From the NCBI RefSeq assembly GCF_018914005.1, contig NZ_JAHMHI010000001.1:62001-126000 (forward strand): DNA of 64,000 nt. The letters are read 5' to 3'. The notes under the pieces were generated by a model. It had not been told where the DNA came from and made no database searches. It saw only the letters and a program-made list of their open reading frames with translations. Positions 1-11,660 of this stretch are shown piece after piece. Source of the DNA: Mycoplasma zalophi (lineage in GTDB: Bacteria > Bacillota_I > Bacilli_A > Mycoplasmatales > Metamycoplasmataceae). The translations under genes were made by a program, and so were the position numbers. Within the stretch, counting starts at the first letter, position 1. Each line of letters begins with the position of its first letter.

Positions 1-293
1 TTTCCAATACTAAAATTTCCCAACATTTCAAAGAAAGTATGGTGTCTAGTTGTTATTCCAACGTTTTCTATATCATTTGTACGAATTGATTTTTGTGAGT
101 TAGTTATTCTTGGATATGGAGGTATTTTTTTTCCGCTAAAATAATCTTTTAATGTAGCAACACCACTATTAATTCATAATAGTGAAGGATCATTTATAGG
201 GATTAAGCTTTTTGATTCTAATACCAAATGATCTTTTGATTTAAAAAAATCAAGTCATAGTTGTCTTATTTGTTTAGAAGTTAATTTTTTCAT
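1..293 (-). CDS. alaS: Alanyl-tRNA synthetase, N-terminal part (cut by window edge)
   Basis: Charges tRNA-Ala with alanine in the cytoplasm. Only the first 97 codons lie in the window. They read as the class II AlaRS N terminus: starts [17 protein letters not shown], then [12 protein letters not shown], and the motif-2 neighbourhood RTNDIENVG followed by [14 protein letters not shown], all strongly conserved in AlaRS. The ATG lies 2 nt after the mnmA stop, with a GAGGAA ribosome site inside the end of mnmA, so the two genes are probably translated from one message. TGA encodes Trp in this fragment. Confidence 0.95.
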
Positions 294-295
294 TA

Positions 296-1426
<1,131 letters not shown>

Positions 1427-1473
1427 CTATAATGCATATATTCTTTTATATTTTACTTCAAAATAACATATAA

Positions 1474-1503
1474 ATAAAAAAATAGATAGTTAAACTATCT
1501 ATT
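1474..1503 (-). terminator. Intrinsic terminator of the infC-rpmI-rplT operon
   Basis: On the minus strand, AATAGATAGTT and AACTATCTATT form a hairpin followed by a run of T, just past the rplT stop. Confidence 0.8.
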
Positions 1504-1512
1504 AAGAATTAA

Positions 1513-1866
1513 TTAGTTTAAAGCTTTTTTAGCTTGATTTACTAATTCTTCAAATGTTTTTGGATAATTGATTGCTAATTCACTTAGCATTTTTCTATTA
1601 ACTTGAATATTTGATTTTTTTAATCCATCAATTAGACGTGAATAAGAAATTCCCAATGGTCTTGCTGCTGCATTAATACGAGCTATTCATAATTTTCTAA
1701 AATCACGTTTTACTTGTTTTCTATCTCTAAATGCATAAGTTCATGATTTAACTACTGCTTGTTTAGCTACTTTATAACCGATTGATTTGTGTCCTCAGTA
1801 TCCTTTAGCTAATTTTAGTCATTTGTTACGTCTTGCTCTTGTAACTGTTCCGCCTTTTACACGCAT
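1513..1866 (-). CDS. rplT: 50S ribosomal protein L20
   Basis: Binds 23S rRNA early in 50S assembly; in Firmicutes it also represses its own operon through the infC leader. 117 aa, starting [25 protein letters not shown], a textbook bL20 N terminus. Several TGA codons are read as Trp, so it is too fragmented to appear as one frame under the standard code. It is the last gene of infC-rpmI-rplT, only 13 nt after rpmI, with a terminator just downstream. Confidence 0.98.
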
Positions 1867-1879
1867 ATTAAATCCTTTC

Positions 1880-2068
1880 CTATATTAATTCTTTTAATCT
1901 TTTGTAATCTGATTTAGCCATTAAACCTGATTTACGTGATTGTCTTTTTTGTTTTGTTGTTTTGTTTTGAGCAAGGTGTGAACGATATGCTTTTCCACGT
2001 TTAATTTTTCCTGATGCAGTGACTTTAATACGTTTTTTTAAAGCACTTTTAGTTTTCATTTTAGGCAT
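1880..2068 (-). CDS. rpmI: 50S ribosomal protein L35
   Basis: Small structural protein of the 50S subunit. 62 aa, beginning [21 protein letters not shown], which matches bL35. An upstream in-frame ATG would add six residues, but AAGGAG lies within that stretch at proper spacing before the ATG at 2068, so the shorter form is the real start. The start overlaps the infC stop by 8 nt, suggesting translational coupling. Confidence 0.97.
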   Translation of the reverse strand: MPKMKTKSALKKRIKVTASGKIKRGKAYRSHLAQNKTTKQKRQSRKSGLMAKSDYKRLKELI

Positions 2069-2672
2069 TTGTATCTCCTTCTTCATTTGTTTCTTTATTT
2101 TTTTCTAGTTGTAGCACTTTCTTTTTATCTTTTTCTAAATACATATCCAAGAAACGGTCGTTTACTAGTGTTGCTTCTTTTGAAATTTTTGCAACATCTT
2201 CTACATAAGAATAAAATTTATTGATAACTTCTTGACCAATTTCAGGGCGAATCATTTCCCTTCCTCTAAATTTTAAACTTACTTTAACTCTATCACCATT
2301 TAATAAAAATTCTTTGGCTTTTCTTGCTTTAGTTTGTAAATCATGATCTCCGATATTAACTGTTAGACGAACTTCACGATTTATTGTTACAGCTTGTTTT
2401 TCTTTTGTTTCTTTGGCTTTTTTCTTTCTTTCGTATTTAAATTTACCATAATCTAATATTTTAGTTATTGGTTTATTGTTAGCGATTGAAATTAAAACTA
2501 AATCCATTTTGTCAGCTTTAGCCATTTCAATTGCTTCTTTTTTATCTAAAACACCAATTTTTTCTCCATTTGAATCTAGTACAAATACTTTTTTGTATGG
2601 AATATCGTTATTTAAAACGTGTTCGCTTTTTGGTCTTTTATCTTTTTGAAATTGTTTTTGATTTGATTGAAT
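2061..2672 (-). CDS. infC: Translation initiation factor IF-3 (ATT start codon)
   Basis: IF-3 binds the 30S subunit and checks the start codon. 203 aa. The usual N-domain reads about 25 codons upstream of any ATG ([18 protein letters not shown]), so the ATGs near 2525 cannot be the start. The codon with an AAGGAG site at correct spacing is ATT at 2670-2672. ATT starts are well known for infC and let IF-3 limit its own synthesis. The C-domain contains [12 protein letters not shown] and [11 protein letters not shown]. First gene of the L35/L20 operon. Confidence 0.93.
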   Translation of the reverse strand: MQSNQKQFQKDKRPKSEHVLNNDIPYKKVFVLDSNGEKIGVLDKKEAIEMAKADKMDLVLISIANNKPITKILDYGKFKYERKKKAKETKEKQAVTINREVRLTVNIGDHDLQTKARKAKEFLLNGDRVKVSLKFRGREMIRPEIGQEVINKFYSYVEDVAKISKEATLVNDRFLDMYLEKDKKKVLQLEKNKETNEEGDTNA

Positions 2673-2691
2673 AAGTATCTCCTTAATAAAT

Positions 2692-2815
2692 AAAAAAAGT
2701 GGTTTTATCCACTTCTCACTACAATATGTAAAAACATAGTAGCAACCCGATCTTTAAATAGACCAAGGTGAGAAATGAATCTTCTTTTTGCTTTTAATGC
2801 TTCTATATTTTAACA
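2692..2815 (-). promoter_or_regulatory. L20-type leader / attenuator upstream of infC
   Basis: About 120 nt of untranslated leader precede infC. On the minus strand it ends in AAGTGG-ATAAAA-CCACTT followed by seven T, an intrinsic terminator placed before the infC ribosome site. Upstream, TTTCTCACC can pair with GGTGAG/GTGAGAA, giving alternative folds. In Firmicutes this position holds the L20 leader, where L20 binding promotes termination. The hairpin is seen directly; L20 control is inferred from gene order and family knowledge. Confidence 0.72.
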
Positions 2816-2848
2816 TATTTTTATTTTAATGATCAAAATTTTTGATTT

Positions 2849-3034
2849 TTAGAAATTTTGAGGTGGATTGATTGAGCCAGTTGCGATTAATATCAAATCA
2901 ATTAATCATCATATTCCAAATCCCCCACCTGTTATTAGTTTTAATACACCTAATCCTATTTGACCTTTCATAAATCTATCAATACCTAGCCCACCTAGAA
3001 AAAATGAAACAAGTAAAAATACTAATCTACTCAT
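2849..3034 (-). CDS. TM2-domain small membrane protein
   Basis: 61 aa, too short for most ORF filters. Starts MSRLVFLLVSFFLGGLGIDRF with a GGLGIDRF motif, followed by GQIGLGVLKLITGGG and a WWLIDLI segment. This GxxGxDRF plus two-helix layout is the TM2 domain (PF05154). Two membrane helices cover nearly the whole chain. An AGGAG site precedes the ATG. Cellular role unknown in bacteria. Confidence 0.85.
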
Positions 3035-3078
3035 AAATATAACTCCTTTATTAATTAAAATATAACATATTTACTAAT

Positions 3079-3963
3079 TTACTTTGAAAAATTAGCTAAA
3101 TCTAAGATATCTTTAAAATATTCTTTGTATTGTGTGTGTGTTTTTGTATATGAAATTAGTAAATTAATTATTAGAGAAATTACAGTCATAGGACCTACAC
3201 CACCAGGGACTGGTGTAATTGCATAACACATATCTTTAATATCTTCAAAATCACAATCGCCTGTAATTTTATTGTTTTTATCTCTGTGAATTCCTACGTC
3301 AAAAACACTTGCATCATGTTTTACGTATTTTTTTGTAATAAGATGTTTTACGCCGGTTGCAACTATTAAAACATCATGTTTATTTAAATAGTCAATATTT
3401 GATTCTTTGTTATAACTGGTTACATTTTTGTTTTTGTATAATAAAGCATATTTAACAGGTAGACCAACTATTTGACTTTCACCTACAACGCCAATGCTAG
3501 TAGTAGTTAAATTAATTTTATAATAATTTGCAAGAATAATAATACCTAAAGCAGTTGCTGGTAAAAAACCATTTTGTTGATTTTTTAATTTATAAGCATT
3601 AATTTCATTTAAACCATCAATGTCTTTTTCTTCGTTAATATTATTTAAAATTTGGCTTTTATTTAAATGTGATGGAAGTGGTAGTTGTACTATCAATCCA
3701 TTCACTTTTTGTTGAATATTTTTAATTTCATTTAAAAGGGTTTCATTTGAAATATTTTCAGGATATTTAAATAATAAAGCTTCAAAACCTAATCTTTTTG
3801 CAGTATCTAATTTGTGTCTAATATAAATATTTGATTCTTCTAAATCACCAACTTGAATAATTCCTAATTTAGGAAGTGGATTTAAATTAAGTTTTTTTAA
3901 AATATTTGAAATTTTTTGCTCGAGCAAATTAGCTAGTTTTTTCCCATCTAAAAGTATTTGCAT
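3079..3963 (-). CDS. folD: Bifunctional methylene-THF dehydrogenase / methenyl-THF cyclohydrolase
   Basis: Interconverts 5,10-methylene-THF and 10-formyl-THF in one-carbon metabolism, using NADP. 294 aa, normal length. Conserved signatures: IYIRHK near residue 50 (catalytic Lys region), GLIVQLPLP, EEKDIDGLNEIN, and the C-terminal AITPVPGGVGPMT. The GGGGG site lies 6 nt before the ATG at 3963, which favours that start over an ATG two codons upstream. Followed by a region with long inverted repeats. Confidence 0.96.
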   Translation of the reverse strand: MQILLDGKKLANLLEQKISNILKKLNLNPLPKLGIIQVGDLEESNIYIRHKLDTAKRLGFEALLFKYPENISNETLLNEIKNIQQKVNGLIVQLPLPSHLNKSQILNNINEEKDIDGLNEINAYKLKNQQNGFLPATALGIIILANYYKINLTTTSIGVVGESQIVGLPVKYALLYKNKNVTSYNKESNIDYLNKHDVLIVATGVKHLITKKYVKHDASVFDVGIHRDKNNKITGDCDFEDIKDMCYAITPVPGGVGPMTVISLIINLLISYTKTHTQYKEYFKDILDLANFSK

Positions 3964-4044
3964 ATTCATCCCCCATTTTATATGATTTATATTATATTAT
4001 ACTTTAACAAGCATTATTTTGCCAATTAACACAGAAAAACAAAC

Positions 4045-4122
4045 AAAAAATACTCAAAAAGTATATTTTTATGTTTTGTGATAAATTTTAGACTAAAATA
4101 AATGATTTTTTGAGTATTTTTT
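4045..4122. repeat. Inverted repeat between folD and the DUF31 protease
   Basis: AAAAAATACTCAAAAA (4045-4060) is repeated inverted as TTTTTGAGTATTTTTT (4107-4122), with about 46 nt between. It sits in the divergent region between folD and the lipoprotein gene. A regulatory or insulating structure is possible; function not shown. Confidence 0.5.
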
Positions 4123-4215
4123 TGACTTTTTGCTCAATTTTTTTGGAAATAAACAGAAAAATCACTTTAAAAAGCAATAAATCTATATAATTATCTTTAA
4201 ATTTAAGGACTATTT

Positions 4216-7200
4216 ATGAAAAAAACAAATTACCTACTTTTATTGACTCTTCCATTATCAATATCAGCTATTGTTCCGGCTGTAGTTTCTTGCTATAAGA
4301 CACCAGAAAATATTGATAAAAAAAGTGAAACTGAAAAAAATAACTCAAAAAATATCACTAATAAAAACCAAAATAAACAAGAAAGCACAAATAATAACAC
4401 AACAAACAAAGTACGAAAAAATGAAAATAAAGATAATTCCAACACAACAAATAAAAATGATTTAAACACTAAAGGTGAAACTAATAATAAACCTAAAAAA
4501 GATATTCAATCTGAATTAGGGCCAAAAAATGAAAATGAAGATAAAAATAATTCTGAAACTAAAGAAGACATCAAATCTGGTTCACCACAAAAAGAAAATC
4601 AAAATATTCAAAATACACCAAATCAAGAACAAGAATTAGATATAGAAAACACTCCAAGTAAAAGCTTTTATAATCCTAATTTTAATTTAATTGATAATTA
4701 CACAAAAAGACCTTCAATTAATGTAAATGATATTAGTGAATTTAATTTAGATGATTCTGATTTTAGAATTTATAATACATGATTGAAAACCAAGAATAAT
4801 GCAAAAAATCAACAAAATAAACATTTTGATATTTCAAAATTTAATGCTTTTGAATTAAGTCATTCTTATTTAAAAAATAATACATTAACTTTATATATTA
4901 GTTCAAAACTTTCTTTAGATGATTTAAATAATTACAAATTACAATATACAAATAAAAATCAGAATCATTTAGTTGATCTCGTTTATAGCGATAATAATAA
5001 ATCAAATAAAATGTTTGTAGCACAAATTCAAAACATTAATAAAACTGATAAAATTTCTCTTTTAAATGTTCAAAAAAATGATATTATATACCAATTAAAA
5101 TCAAACAATTATTTATTACCTCTTTTAGATTCTTTTAAACTTGAAGATAATGTTGTAATAAAAAGCATTACCGATTGAAAAACTTGAGATGAAACTCAAA
5201 ATATACATACTTTTAGTTTGCAATTTTATGATAAAAATTTTAATAATTTAACAAATTTTCCTAATGAAATGCAACTTGTATTATTAAAGAAAAATAAACA
5301 AATAATAAATGTGAAATTTAACTATAAAAAAGGTAATCAATATAACCAAGTAGTAGAAACAGATAATTTTTCAAAATTAATTGCCACAGCCGAATCATTT
5401 GAAATTTCAGAAGTTGATAAAATTTTAGGAATACAAGTTAAGAAAAATAACGAAGAATGAAAATGACTTGAAAATATACCTAATATCGAAATAAAAAACC
5501 AAGATAATGGAAATGAATTTTTATCATTATTTAAAAAGGGGCCAAAATTAACTAAAATTTCAGTTGAAAATAATAATTTAGTGGTTAATTTTCAAAATTC
5601 TCAAGATTTTGTAAATAAAGAAATTGAATTAGAAATAAAAAGCTTAGATCCATTTAATCCTTTTTCTAATCTTTATAAATTAAAAAAGAATTCTCAAAAC
5701 TCATTTATTTATGAAAATATTGATTTTCCTAAGGATATTTCAAAATTAATAGTAACTAAAATAAAAATAGATAAAGAATTATTTGAATATGATATTAATG
5801 ATCAAGAAACTATATTTAATAGCGCTAATACTTTCAAAGAATTTCAAATTAACAAATTAAATTTTTATCTTGATAATAAAAATAGACAAATACTAGGTTC
5901 AGTTGCTATTGATTTTAATAATGATGATCTTGAAATTTTTCAAAATAAAAAATTAGAATTAACATTTAAACGTTTAAGTCCGTTTGTTGGTGAAACACAA
6001 TATGAAAGCATTTATAATAATTTATTTCTTTCAGAACAAAAAGTACTCATTCCATTTAATAAGTTACAAAAATTTAATTTAAATGGTTTTTATGAAAATA
6101 TTGAATATGAACTACAAAAAATAAGAATTGTTGATAGTTTTTCACTTAATGAATTTGTAAATGAAGCTAAATTTTCAAAAAGTTTAGAAAAATTAAATAA
6201 CAAAAAATTATTATACAATTTCATAAATGACGACCAAAAAGATAATAATTTTATTTATAAAGAAAATACAGGCTGTACAAAAAATGATTTAATAAATAAA
6301 AAAGATCAAGAATCAAACATTGAATACACACTCCAAAATCATTATGCTATTGTCAATTACAAACGAGAAAATTGATATAAATATCAAGCAACTTTATTTG
6401 AAGATAAAATAAATAACAAAATAAAATCTAAAAATGAGTATTTAAATACTAATTTAGATAAATTTAATTTAATAAAAAATAATAAAAAAGTTAATACTCA
6501 TTTTATTTCACCAAGAGAAATAATTAATAACTTAAGTTGAAATATTAACAAAGATTTTACAGAAGCTTCTATAACAAAAGATTTATCTTCTTTTAGTAAT
6601 TTAGATAAACATTTAGATGATGCATTCTTTGTACTTGGTTTTGAATTTGACCCTAAGCAAAGACAAGTTATTGATATAATAGAACCTGAACCATTTTTTA
6701 GATACAACAAAACTGGTTATCGAATTAATTCTTCTGTAAAAAATATGTCTAAATCATTTGTTTATTTAACTATCCCTTACAAAAGAATATTAGAAGAACA
6801 AACTATCAATAACTTAGGTTTTGAATATTTAGCAATACGGAATTCAAAAGAAGATGAATTAAACTTAAAAAAACTAATTGATTTTAGATATAGTTTTAGC
6901 ATTAAATACGATAACACAACAAAAAAATTGACATTTTCAATTAATTCAAGAAATGATGATATAAAAATTTTTGATACATTAGGTGATCATTATTTATCTT
7001 TAAATAATTCAGCTTTTTTAGGTAGTTCTTTATTTTTTGTTCATTGAGCTGATTTAAATGGGCAATTAAATCCTATAGAATATAAACCCATTTATAATAA
7101 AGAAATATTATCAATAGGTCTTGAACAATTAAATTTTAAAGATAATTATGAGCATTTAAAAACAACACTAGAAGGTTCATCTAAACGTGTTTATTTCAAT

Positions 7201-8307
7201 AATAATGAAAAAAATGTACTTAACGCAAGACAAAGAGTATTTAATTTCGCTTCTCGGCAAATGCGTGGACAAGGTACTTGAAATGTAATTGGTAAAGTAA
7301 AACCTAATGATCCTAATGACTTTAAGTTTTTTATTACTACTAATCAACATGTTTGAGGTGAAAAAGAAATAAGAGAATTTTCTAATAATTATTTTAATCT
7401 TCCTATAGATCTTCCTGAACCGCAAGGTGGTTGAAACATTAATAAAAGCGATAAAAGAGGATTGGTGTTTGAATCAAGAAAATGAGCTAAACCTACAGTT
7501 GGTGTAAAAATTATTACAAACTTTCATAATGATAAAGCTTTTCCTACAAGTTATAAAGATTTCAAAAATAATTTCGGTGATATAAATTACAATAGTACAT
7601 GAAATATTTATGGTGAAGGACAATATGGAAGAAATACTCATTCACTTTCTAGTGCTGATTTAATTGTTGCTATTGCTGATTTTAAAGACTTTTATTCAAT
7701 ATTTGAAGAAAAAGATAATAAAGTTTACTATGATGGCGTAGTTGTTGATCAAAATGATCCAAATATTTATAAAACATATAAATTCTTTAAAACATTAAAA
7801 GAATTAAAAAATCTTAAACCAAGTAAACATAACTTACATTTATCACAATTAGTTAATTTAAATTGATCACTAGCTTCTTTTCCAATTGGAAAACAAGCTG
7901 CTAATCCAGATAGCTTAGATGCAAAAAGATACCGTGAATATATAATTGGGAGTATGGATGAAAGAGGGATAGAAGGTCTTTTATATCCAGGTGCGATGTC
8001 AAAAATGCCAACAGTTCCTTTAAGTTCAAAAATATTTGATTTACAAAGTGGAGCATCAGGAAGTATGGCTTTTGATTCAGAAGGAAATATAACTGGACTA
8101 GTAACTGAATCTTCTTATTATCGTTCAAATGTTATGATAGTAGATACAAATGCTAATTCATTTTTTGGGAATGGTAGTACAACACAAAACCCAGGATCAT
8201 TTTATGAAAGAATGAGACTACTAAGTTATTTATACCCAGAAAAATATGACTCCGAACAATTTAATAATTTACCTAATTGAGAAACAAAAACTGGTAAAAA
8301 TATTTAA
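4216..8307 (+). CDS. DUF31-family lipoprotein serine protease (MIP-like)
   Basis: Probable surface lipoprotein protease of the mycoplasma Ig-protease family (DUF31, PF01732), which cleaves host antibody in studied species. 1363 aa after reading many TGA as Trp. Signal peptide with lipobox ending AVVSC (Cys26), then about 120 residues of Asn/Lys/Glu-rich spacer, several beta-rich modules (about 190-930), and a C-terminal trypsin-like domain. Candidate catalytic residues: His1045 in TTNQHVWG, Asp1148 in SSADLIVA, Ser1281 in SGASGSM. AAGGA precedes the ATG and a hairpin terminator follows the stop. The chain is longer than I expect for a MIP; whether it cuts IgG is untested, and no MIB partner lies in this window. 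Confidence 0.85.
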
Positions 8308-8337
8308 AACACCAAACACCTTTTTTTGGTGTTTTTA
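8306..8337 (+). terminator. Terminator of the DUF31 protease gene
   Basis: AAAACACC and GGTGTTTTT form a hairpin with a T run directly at the stop codon. Confidence 0.8.
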
Positions 8338-8411
8338 TATTTATAAATCTTTATAAATAAGTTATTAAAACATAAAAACAAGCAATAAATTTGCTTTTTT
8401 CTTTTATTTTG

Positions 8412-8417
8412 TATAAT
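8412..8417 (+). promoter_or_regulatory. -10 box of the acyl carrier protein gene
   Basis: TATAAT ends 9 nt before the ATG at 8427 and no ribosome site is present, so the transcript should start within a few bases of the ATG (leaderless). Confidence 0.6.
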
Positions 8418-8426
8418 AATATTATT

Positions 8427-8648
8427 ATGAAAAATGATATTCAACAAAAAGTGTTTGAAACACTACAAAATTACACAAAAACAAAAATAAATTTAAATTC
8501 AGAGATTAAAGAACTAAATATAGATTCGCTTGATTTAGTACAAATTGTTGTAGAATTAGAATCTATATTTAATATTTCTGTTTCTGATGAAGAATTGTTA
8601 AATATCTCTAAAGTGATTGATATTATTGAAATTATTAAAAAATATTAG
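8427..8648 (+). CDS. acpP: Acyl carrier protein
   Basis: Small four-helix carrier; Ser in IDSLD (residue 35) receives 4'-phosphopantetheine. 73 aa. The motif LNIDSLDLVQIVVELE is the classical ACP helix II. The ATG at 8427 is preferred over an in-frame TTG 12 codons upstream because the -10 box falls between them. Mycoplasmas lack a full fatty-acid synthase, so its acyl-transfer role (phospholipid or lipoprotein acylation) is inferred. Confidence 0.88.
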   Translation: MKNDIQQKVFETLQNYTKTKINLNSEIKELNIDSLDLVQIVVELESIFNISVSDEELLNISKVIDIIEIIKKY

Positions 8649-8681
8649 TTTTATTGTATAATAATAGAGCAAATATCACTT

Positions 8682-8756
8682 AGGGGTATAGTTCAATGGT
8701 AGAACAACAGGCTTCAACCCTGTGTGTTGTGAGTTCGAGTCTTGCTACCCCTGCCA
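8682..8756 (+). tRNA. tRNA-Trp (anticodon UCA)
   Basis: Acceptor AGGGGTA pairs with TACCCCT, the anticodon stem ACAGG/CCTGT encloses CTTCAAC giving anticodon TCA, and CCA is encoded. This tRNA reads UGA as Trp and is direct evidence for genetic code 4. A TATAAT at 8657-8662 lies upstream and a terminator hairpin at 8774-8796 downstream. Confidence 0.95.
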
Positions 8757-8773
8757 TTATTGATATTTCTAAT

Positions 8774-8796
8774 AAAGTTGCTTTGGCAACTTTTTC
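8774..8796 (+). terminator. Terminator of tRNA-Trp
   Basis: GTTGC-TTTG-GCAAC hairpin followed by TTTTTC. Confidence 0.75.
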
Positions 8797-8810
8797 TTTA
8801 CAAAAAATAC

Positions 8811-8846
8811 TAAAAAATTTGGCTATTATGCCAAATTTTATTTTTT
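8811..8846. terminator. Hairpin terminator of the downstream minus-strand gene, usable in both directions
   Basis: AAATTTGGC and GCCAAATTT form a stem flanked by A and T runs. It lies at the 3' end of the minus-strand surface protein. Confidence 0.75.
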
Positions 8847-10593
8847 ATTTTTCTTCTTTATCTTTTTTATTTCTTTTGTTTACAAAGAAGAAAATCATTG
8901 CTGGAATAATTAGAACTGGAACAACTAATATCATTAATAATCAGAATGAATTTTTATAAGTATTTTCATCGTTTTGTAGAAGATTGTCTAACATATCACG
9001 ATTATTTTCTGATGATTTTGTAAATTCAAGTTGTTTTAAATCATATGTAGATTTTCCAGTTTTTAGATCTGCAACTTGTTCTGTTAATTGTTGAATTTCT
9101 TTTGTTAATTTTATGTTTGGTAATTCATTTACTAAAACATTTTTAATTTGTTTAATTTGATCTTCTGAAATGTTATCATTTGCAACAATTTTACTCATAG
9201 TTTCAAATGTATCAACTCATTGAACTTCTCAAGCTAAATATTGGTCTTTAATTTCTTGTAATTTTTCAGCAGATGGATTTGCTAAGTAACTTGCCAATTC
9301 TTTTAAAGTTAATTCTTTAATTTTGTTATTACTTGTATTTGTATTAACTGTATCATTAAATGTTTTAACTGGAACATATTTTTTAGATATTTCATTTAAT
9401 GTATTGTATGCATCAATTAATTGTTGATTTTCTGATTGTTCATTTAAATTTAAGTTAGCAACAGTTTGAACTTCATCAAAAATTCATGCATCAACTGGAT
9501 TTTCTTTATTTAAATCTTTGAATTCTTGTAATTTGTAGTAGTAATTTAAGTATAAGTTAGATGTTTTAAATTCTTCTTTAGCTTCTTGAAGTTTAGCACT
9601 TAATGCTTTAGTTTGGAATGTTTTTGGATTATCAAAACTAAATTCCATATTTGCATATTCTTCTTTTACGTTATCTAATGTTTCTTGTAATTTAGCTTTT
9701 GGTTCTGCAAATTTTTCATCATTAGTTCCTTGAAGTATTCCTTCAATTTCTGTTAATAGATCTTCGTAGATTTTAGTTTCAACTTCTAAATCCTTGAATT
9801 CATCGATTGATAATTTTTCTTCTGTATATGTAAAAATTCCACCGTCATTTTCAGTAACAACATTTACTTTTTGTTTAATAACAAAGTCATTAAATACTTT
9901 CGAATTAAGATCATCTTTCTTTTCTATTAATGAAAGTTGGTTTCTAAATGTTCAACTCGCATATTTATCATTTTTTGTAACTTCATTATTTTCTGTTTGT
10001 TTTGAAATTCTATATTTTTCATCTTTTAAGTTAAAAGTGTAATTTTTGATAAATTTTGTTGGAGTAGCATCATTGAACATAGTTGTTTTTTTATCAGGAT
10101 AATCTAATGAAGCTTCAACTAATTTAGTTTCTTTTTTAAATATAGCATTGATAACAACTTTTAAACTTTTATCAATTGCTGGAACTATTTGATTCTTAGC
10201 CTGATCTCAATATGGTTTAAATTGATCAATTGCTCTTAAATAAACAGTTTTTTGATTAATTATGTTTTCTTTGGTTTCAGGTTTTACAGATCATTCTTCA
10301 GAAGAATCTGTGCTTGTTAATTGATCATTTACGATTTCAAGTATTTTATCATATAAAGCAGTATAGTAATCTTTTGCTTCATTGGCTGTATCAACTTTGA
10401 ATTGTCCTTCTTCCTGTCCATCAAATGGTTCTGCTTGGTGTTCTTCTTTACCAGCTGTTGATACTTCAAAACTTGCAATGATATCATTTTGTTTATTGTT
10501 TTGATTTGCATTTAAAGCAAAAGCAGCAGAAATAGCAGAAACTGATGATATTGCTAACAAGCTAGTAAGTAAAATTTTCTTTGACTTTTTCAT
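8845..10593 (-). CDS. Secreted type I membrane surface protein, unknown function
   Basis: 582 aa, family not recognised. The N terminus is a signal peptide (MKKSKKILLTSLLAISSVSAISAAFA) without a lipobox Cys. The large outer part is acidic, Lys/Glu/Asn-rich and mostly helical. The C terminus has one hydrophobic segment, LLMILVVPVLIIPAMIFFF, followed by NKRNKKDKEEK. So it is exported and anchored by a C-terminal helix with a short charged tail inside. AAAGGG precedes the ATG and a TATAAT lies at 10627-10632. A surface adhesin or antigen is plausible but not shown. Confidence 0.8.
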
Positions 10594-10753
10594 ATTTCCC
10601 TTTCTAAATATTCTATTTATTACTTAATTATATATTAATAATCTTTAAAATAAAAAAATATTTTTTTAACTTTTAAAAAGTTTATTTATAAAAAATTGAC
10701 AAAAATGCAACATTTCACTATTTTTTTGCCTAAAAATACGATTTTTAGAATAT

Positions 10754-10776
10754 AAAAAATTAGCAAATAGCTAATT
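10754..10776 (-). terminator. Terminator of tRNA-Thr
   Basis: TTAGC-TATTT-GCTAA stem followed by a T run on the minus strand. Confidence 0.7.
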
Positions 10777-10791
10777 CGGTCAAAAATGATA

Positions 10792-10866
10792 TGGTGCCGT
10801 CAACTGGAATTGAACCAGCGACCCCTTCCTTACCATGGAAGTGCTCTGCCCCTGAGCTATGACGGC
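10792..10866 (-). tRNA. tRNA-Thr (anticodon GGU)
   Basis: On the minus strand, acceptor GCCGTCA pairs with TGACGGC, the anticodon stem CTTCC/GGAAG encloses ATGGTAA giving anticodon GGT, the T loop is GGTTCAATTCC, and CCA is encoded. Confidence 0.95.
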
Positions 10867-10933
10867 AAATGCTTTATTATTATACTTTATTTTTTTAAAT
10901 TAGTATTAAAAACTGTATAATTTAAACAATATT

Positions 10934-11644
10934 ATGAACCAAGAAACAGAAAAATTACAAAAATTTGTTTCTTCTTCTGGACTAATGAGTAGAAGAAAAG
11001 CAGAAGAAGAAATAACAAAAGGTTACTTTAAAATTAATAATAAAATAGCAAATTTAGGTGATAGAGTATCAAAAACAGATAAAATCTATTATAAAAATAA
11101 ACTTGTTATAAATAATAATTCGCAAATTTATATAGTTTTAAATAAACCTAAATATGTTGTATCGACTTTAAGTGATCCTCAAGGAAGAAAAACAATTAAA
11201 AACTTTTTAAAAACTTCTGAGTATGTTTATCCAGTAGGAAGATTAGATTTTGATACAACAGGTATTTTATTAATTACAAATGATGGGGAATTAACGAATA
11301 AATTACTTCATCCTCGAAATAATATACCAAGAGTATATATAGCAACATTGCAAAAAAAATTAAGCGGTAAAGAACTTGATTTTTTAAATTCTAATAATGT
11401 TTTTATTGAAGGTAAAAGATCTTTACAAAAAGTTGTATATTTAGATGAGTTAAATTATGAAGTTACTTTGCAAGAGGGAAGATACCATCACGTAAAAAAT
11501 TTATTTAAAGAAGTTGGAAATCTTGTTATAAACCTTCATAGAAAATCATTTGCATCTATTGAAGATTCTAATTTGCGAAGAGGACAATCAAGAGAATTAA
11601 CAGCTAAAGAAATTGAAAGTTTAAAAAAATACCAAGCATTATAG
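10934..11644 (+). CDS. rluB: rRNA pseudouridine synthase, RsuA/RluB family
   Basis: Converts a specific uridine in rRNA to pseudouridine. 236 aa. The S4 RNA-binding domain is at residues 1-60 (LQKFVSSSGLMSRRKAEE). The catalytic motif YPVGRLDFDTTGILLITNDG contains the Asp nucleophile (about residue 104), and the C-terminal block QEGRYHHVKNLF is typical. I cannot separate RluB from RsuA or RluF by sequence alone. TATAAT at 10916-10921 lies 12 nt before the ATG with no ribosome site, suggesting a leaderless message. Confidence 0.9.
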   Translation: MNQETEKLQKFVSSSGLMSRRKAEEEITKGYFKINNKIANLGDRVSKTDKIYYKNKLVINNNSQIYIVLNKPKYVVSTLSDPQGRKTIKNFLKTSEYVYPVGRLDFDTTGILLITNDGELTNKLLHPRNNIPRVYIATLQKKLSGKELDFLNSNNVFIEGKRSLQKVVYLDELNYEVTLQEGRYHHVKNLFKEVGNLVINLHRKSFASIEDSNLRRGQSRELTAKEIESLKKYQAL

Positions 11645-11658
11645 TTTGGTATTTTTTA
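11623..11658. terminator. Bidirectional terminator between rluB and lon
   Basis: AATACCAA and TTGGTATT form a stem with A and T runs on either side. It serves the convergent genes rluB (plus) and lon (minus). Confidence 0.8.
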
Positions 11659-11660
11659 TA

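Noticed and set aside
7177-7425. Minus-strand open frame inside the DUF31 protease
   Set aside because: A shadow of the coding strand; no ribosome site and no family features.
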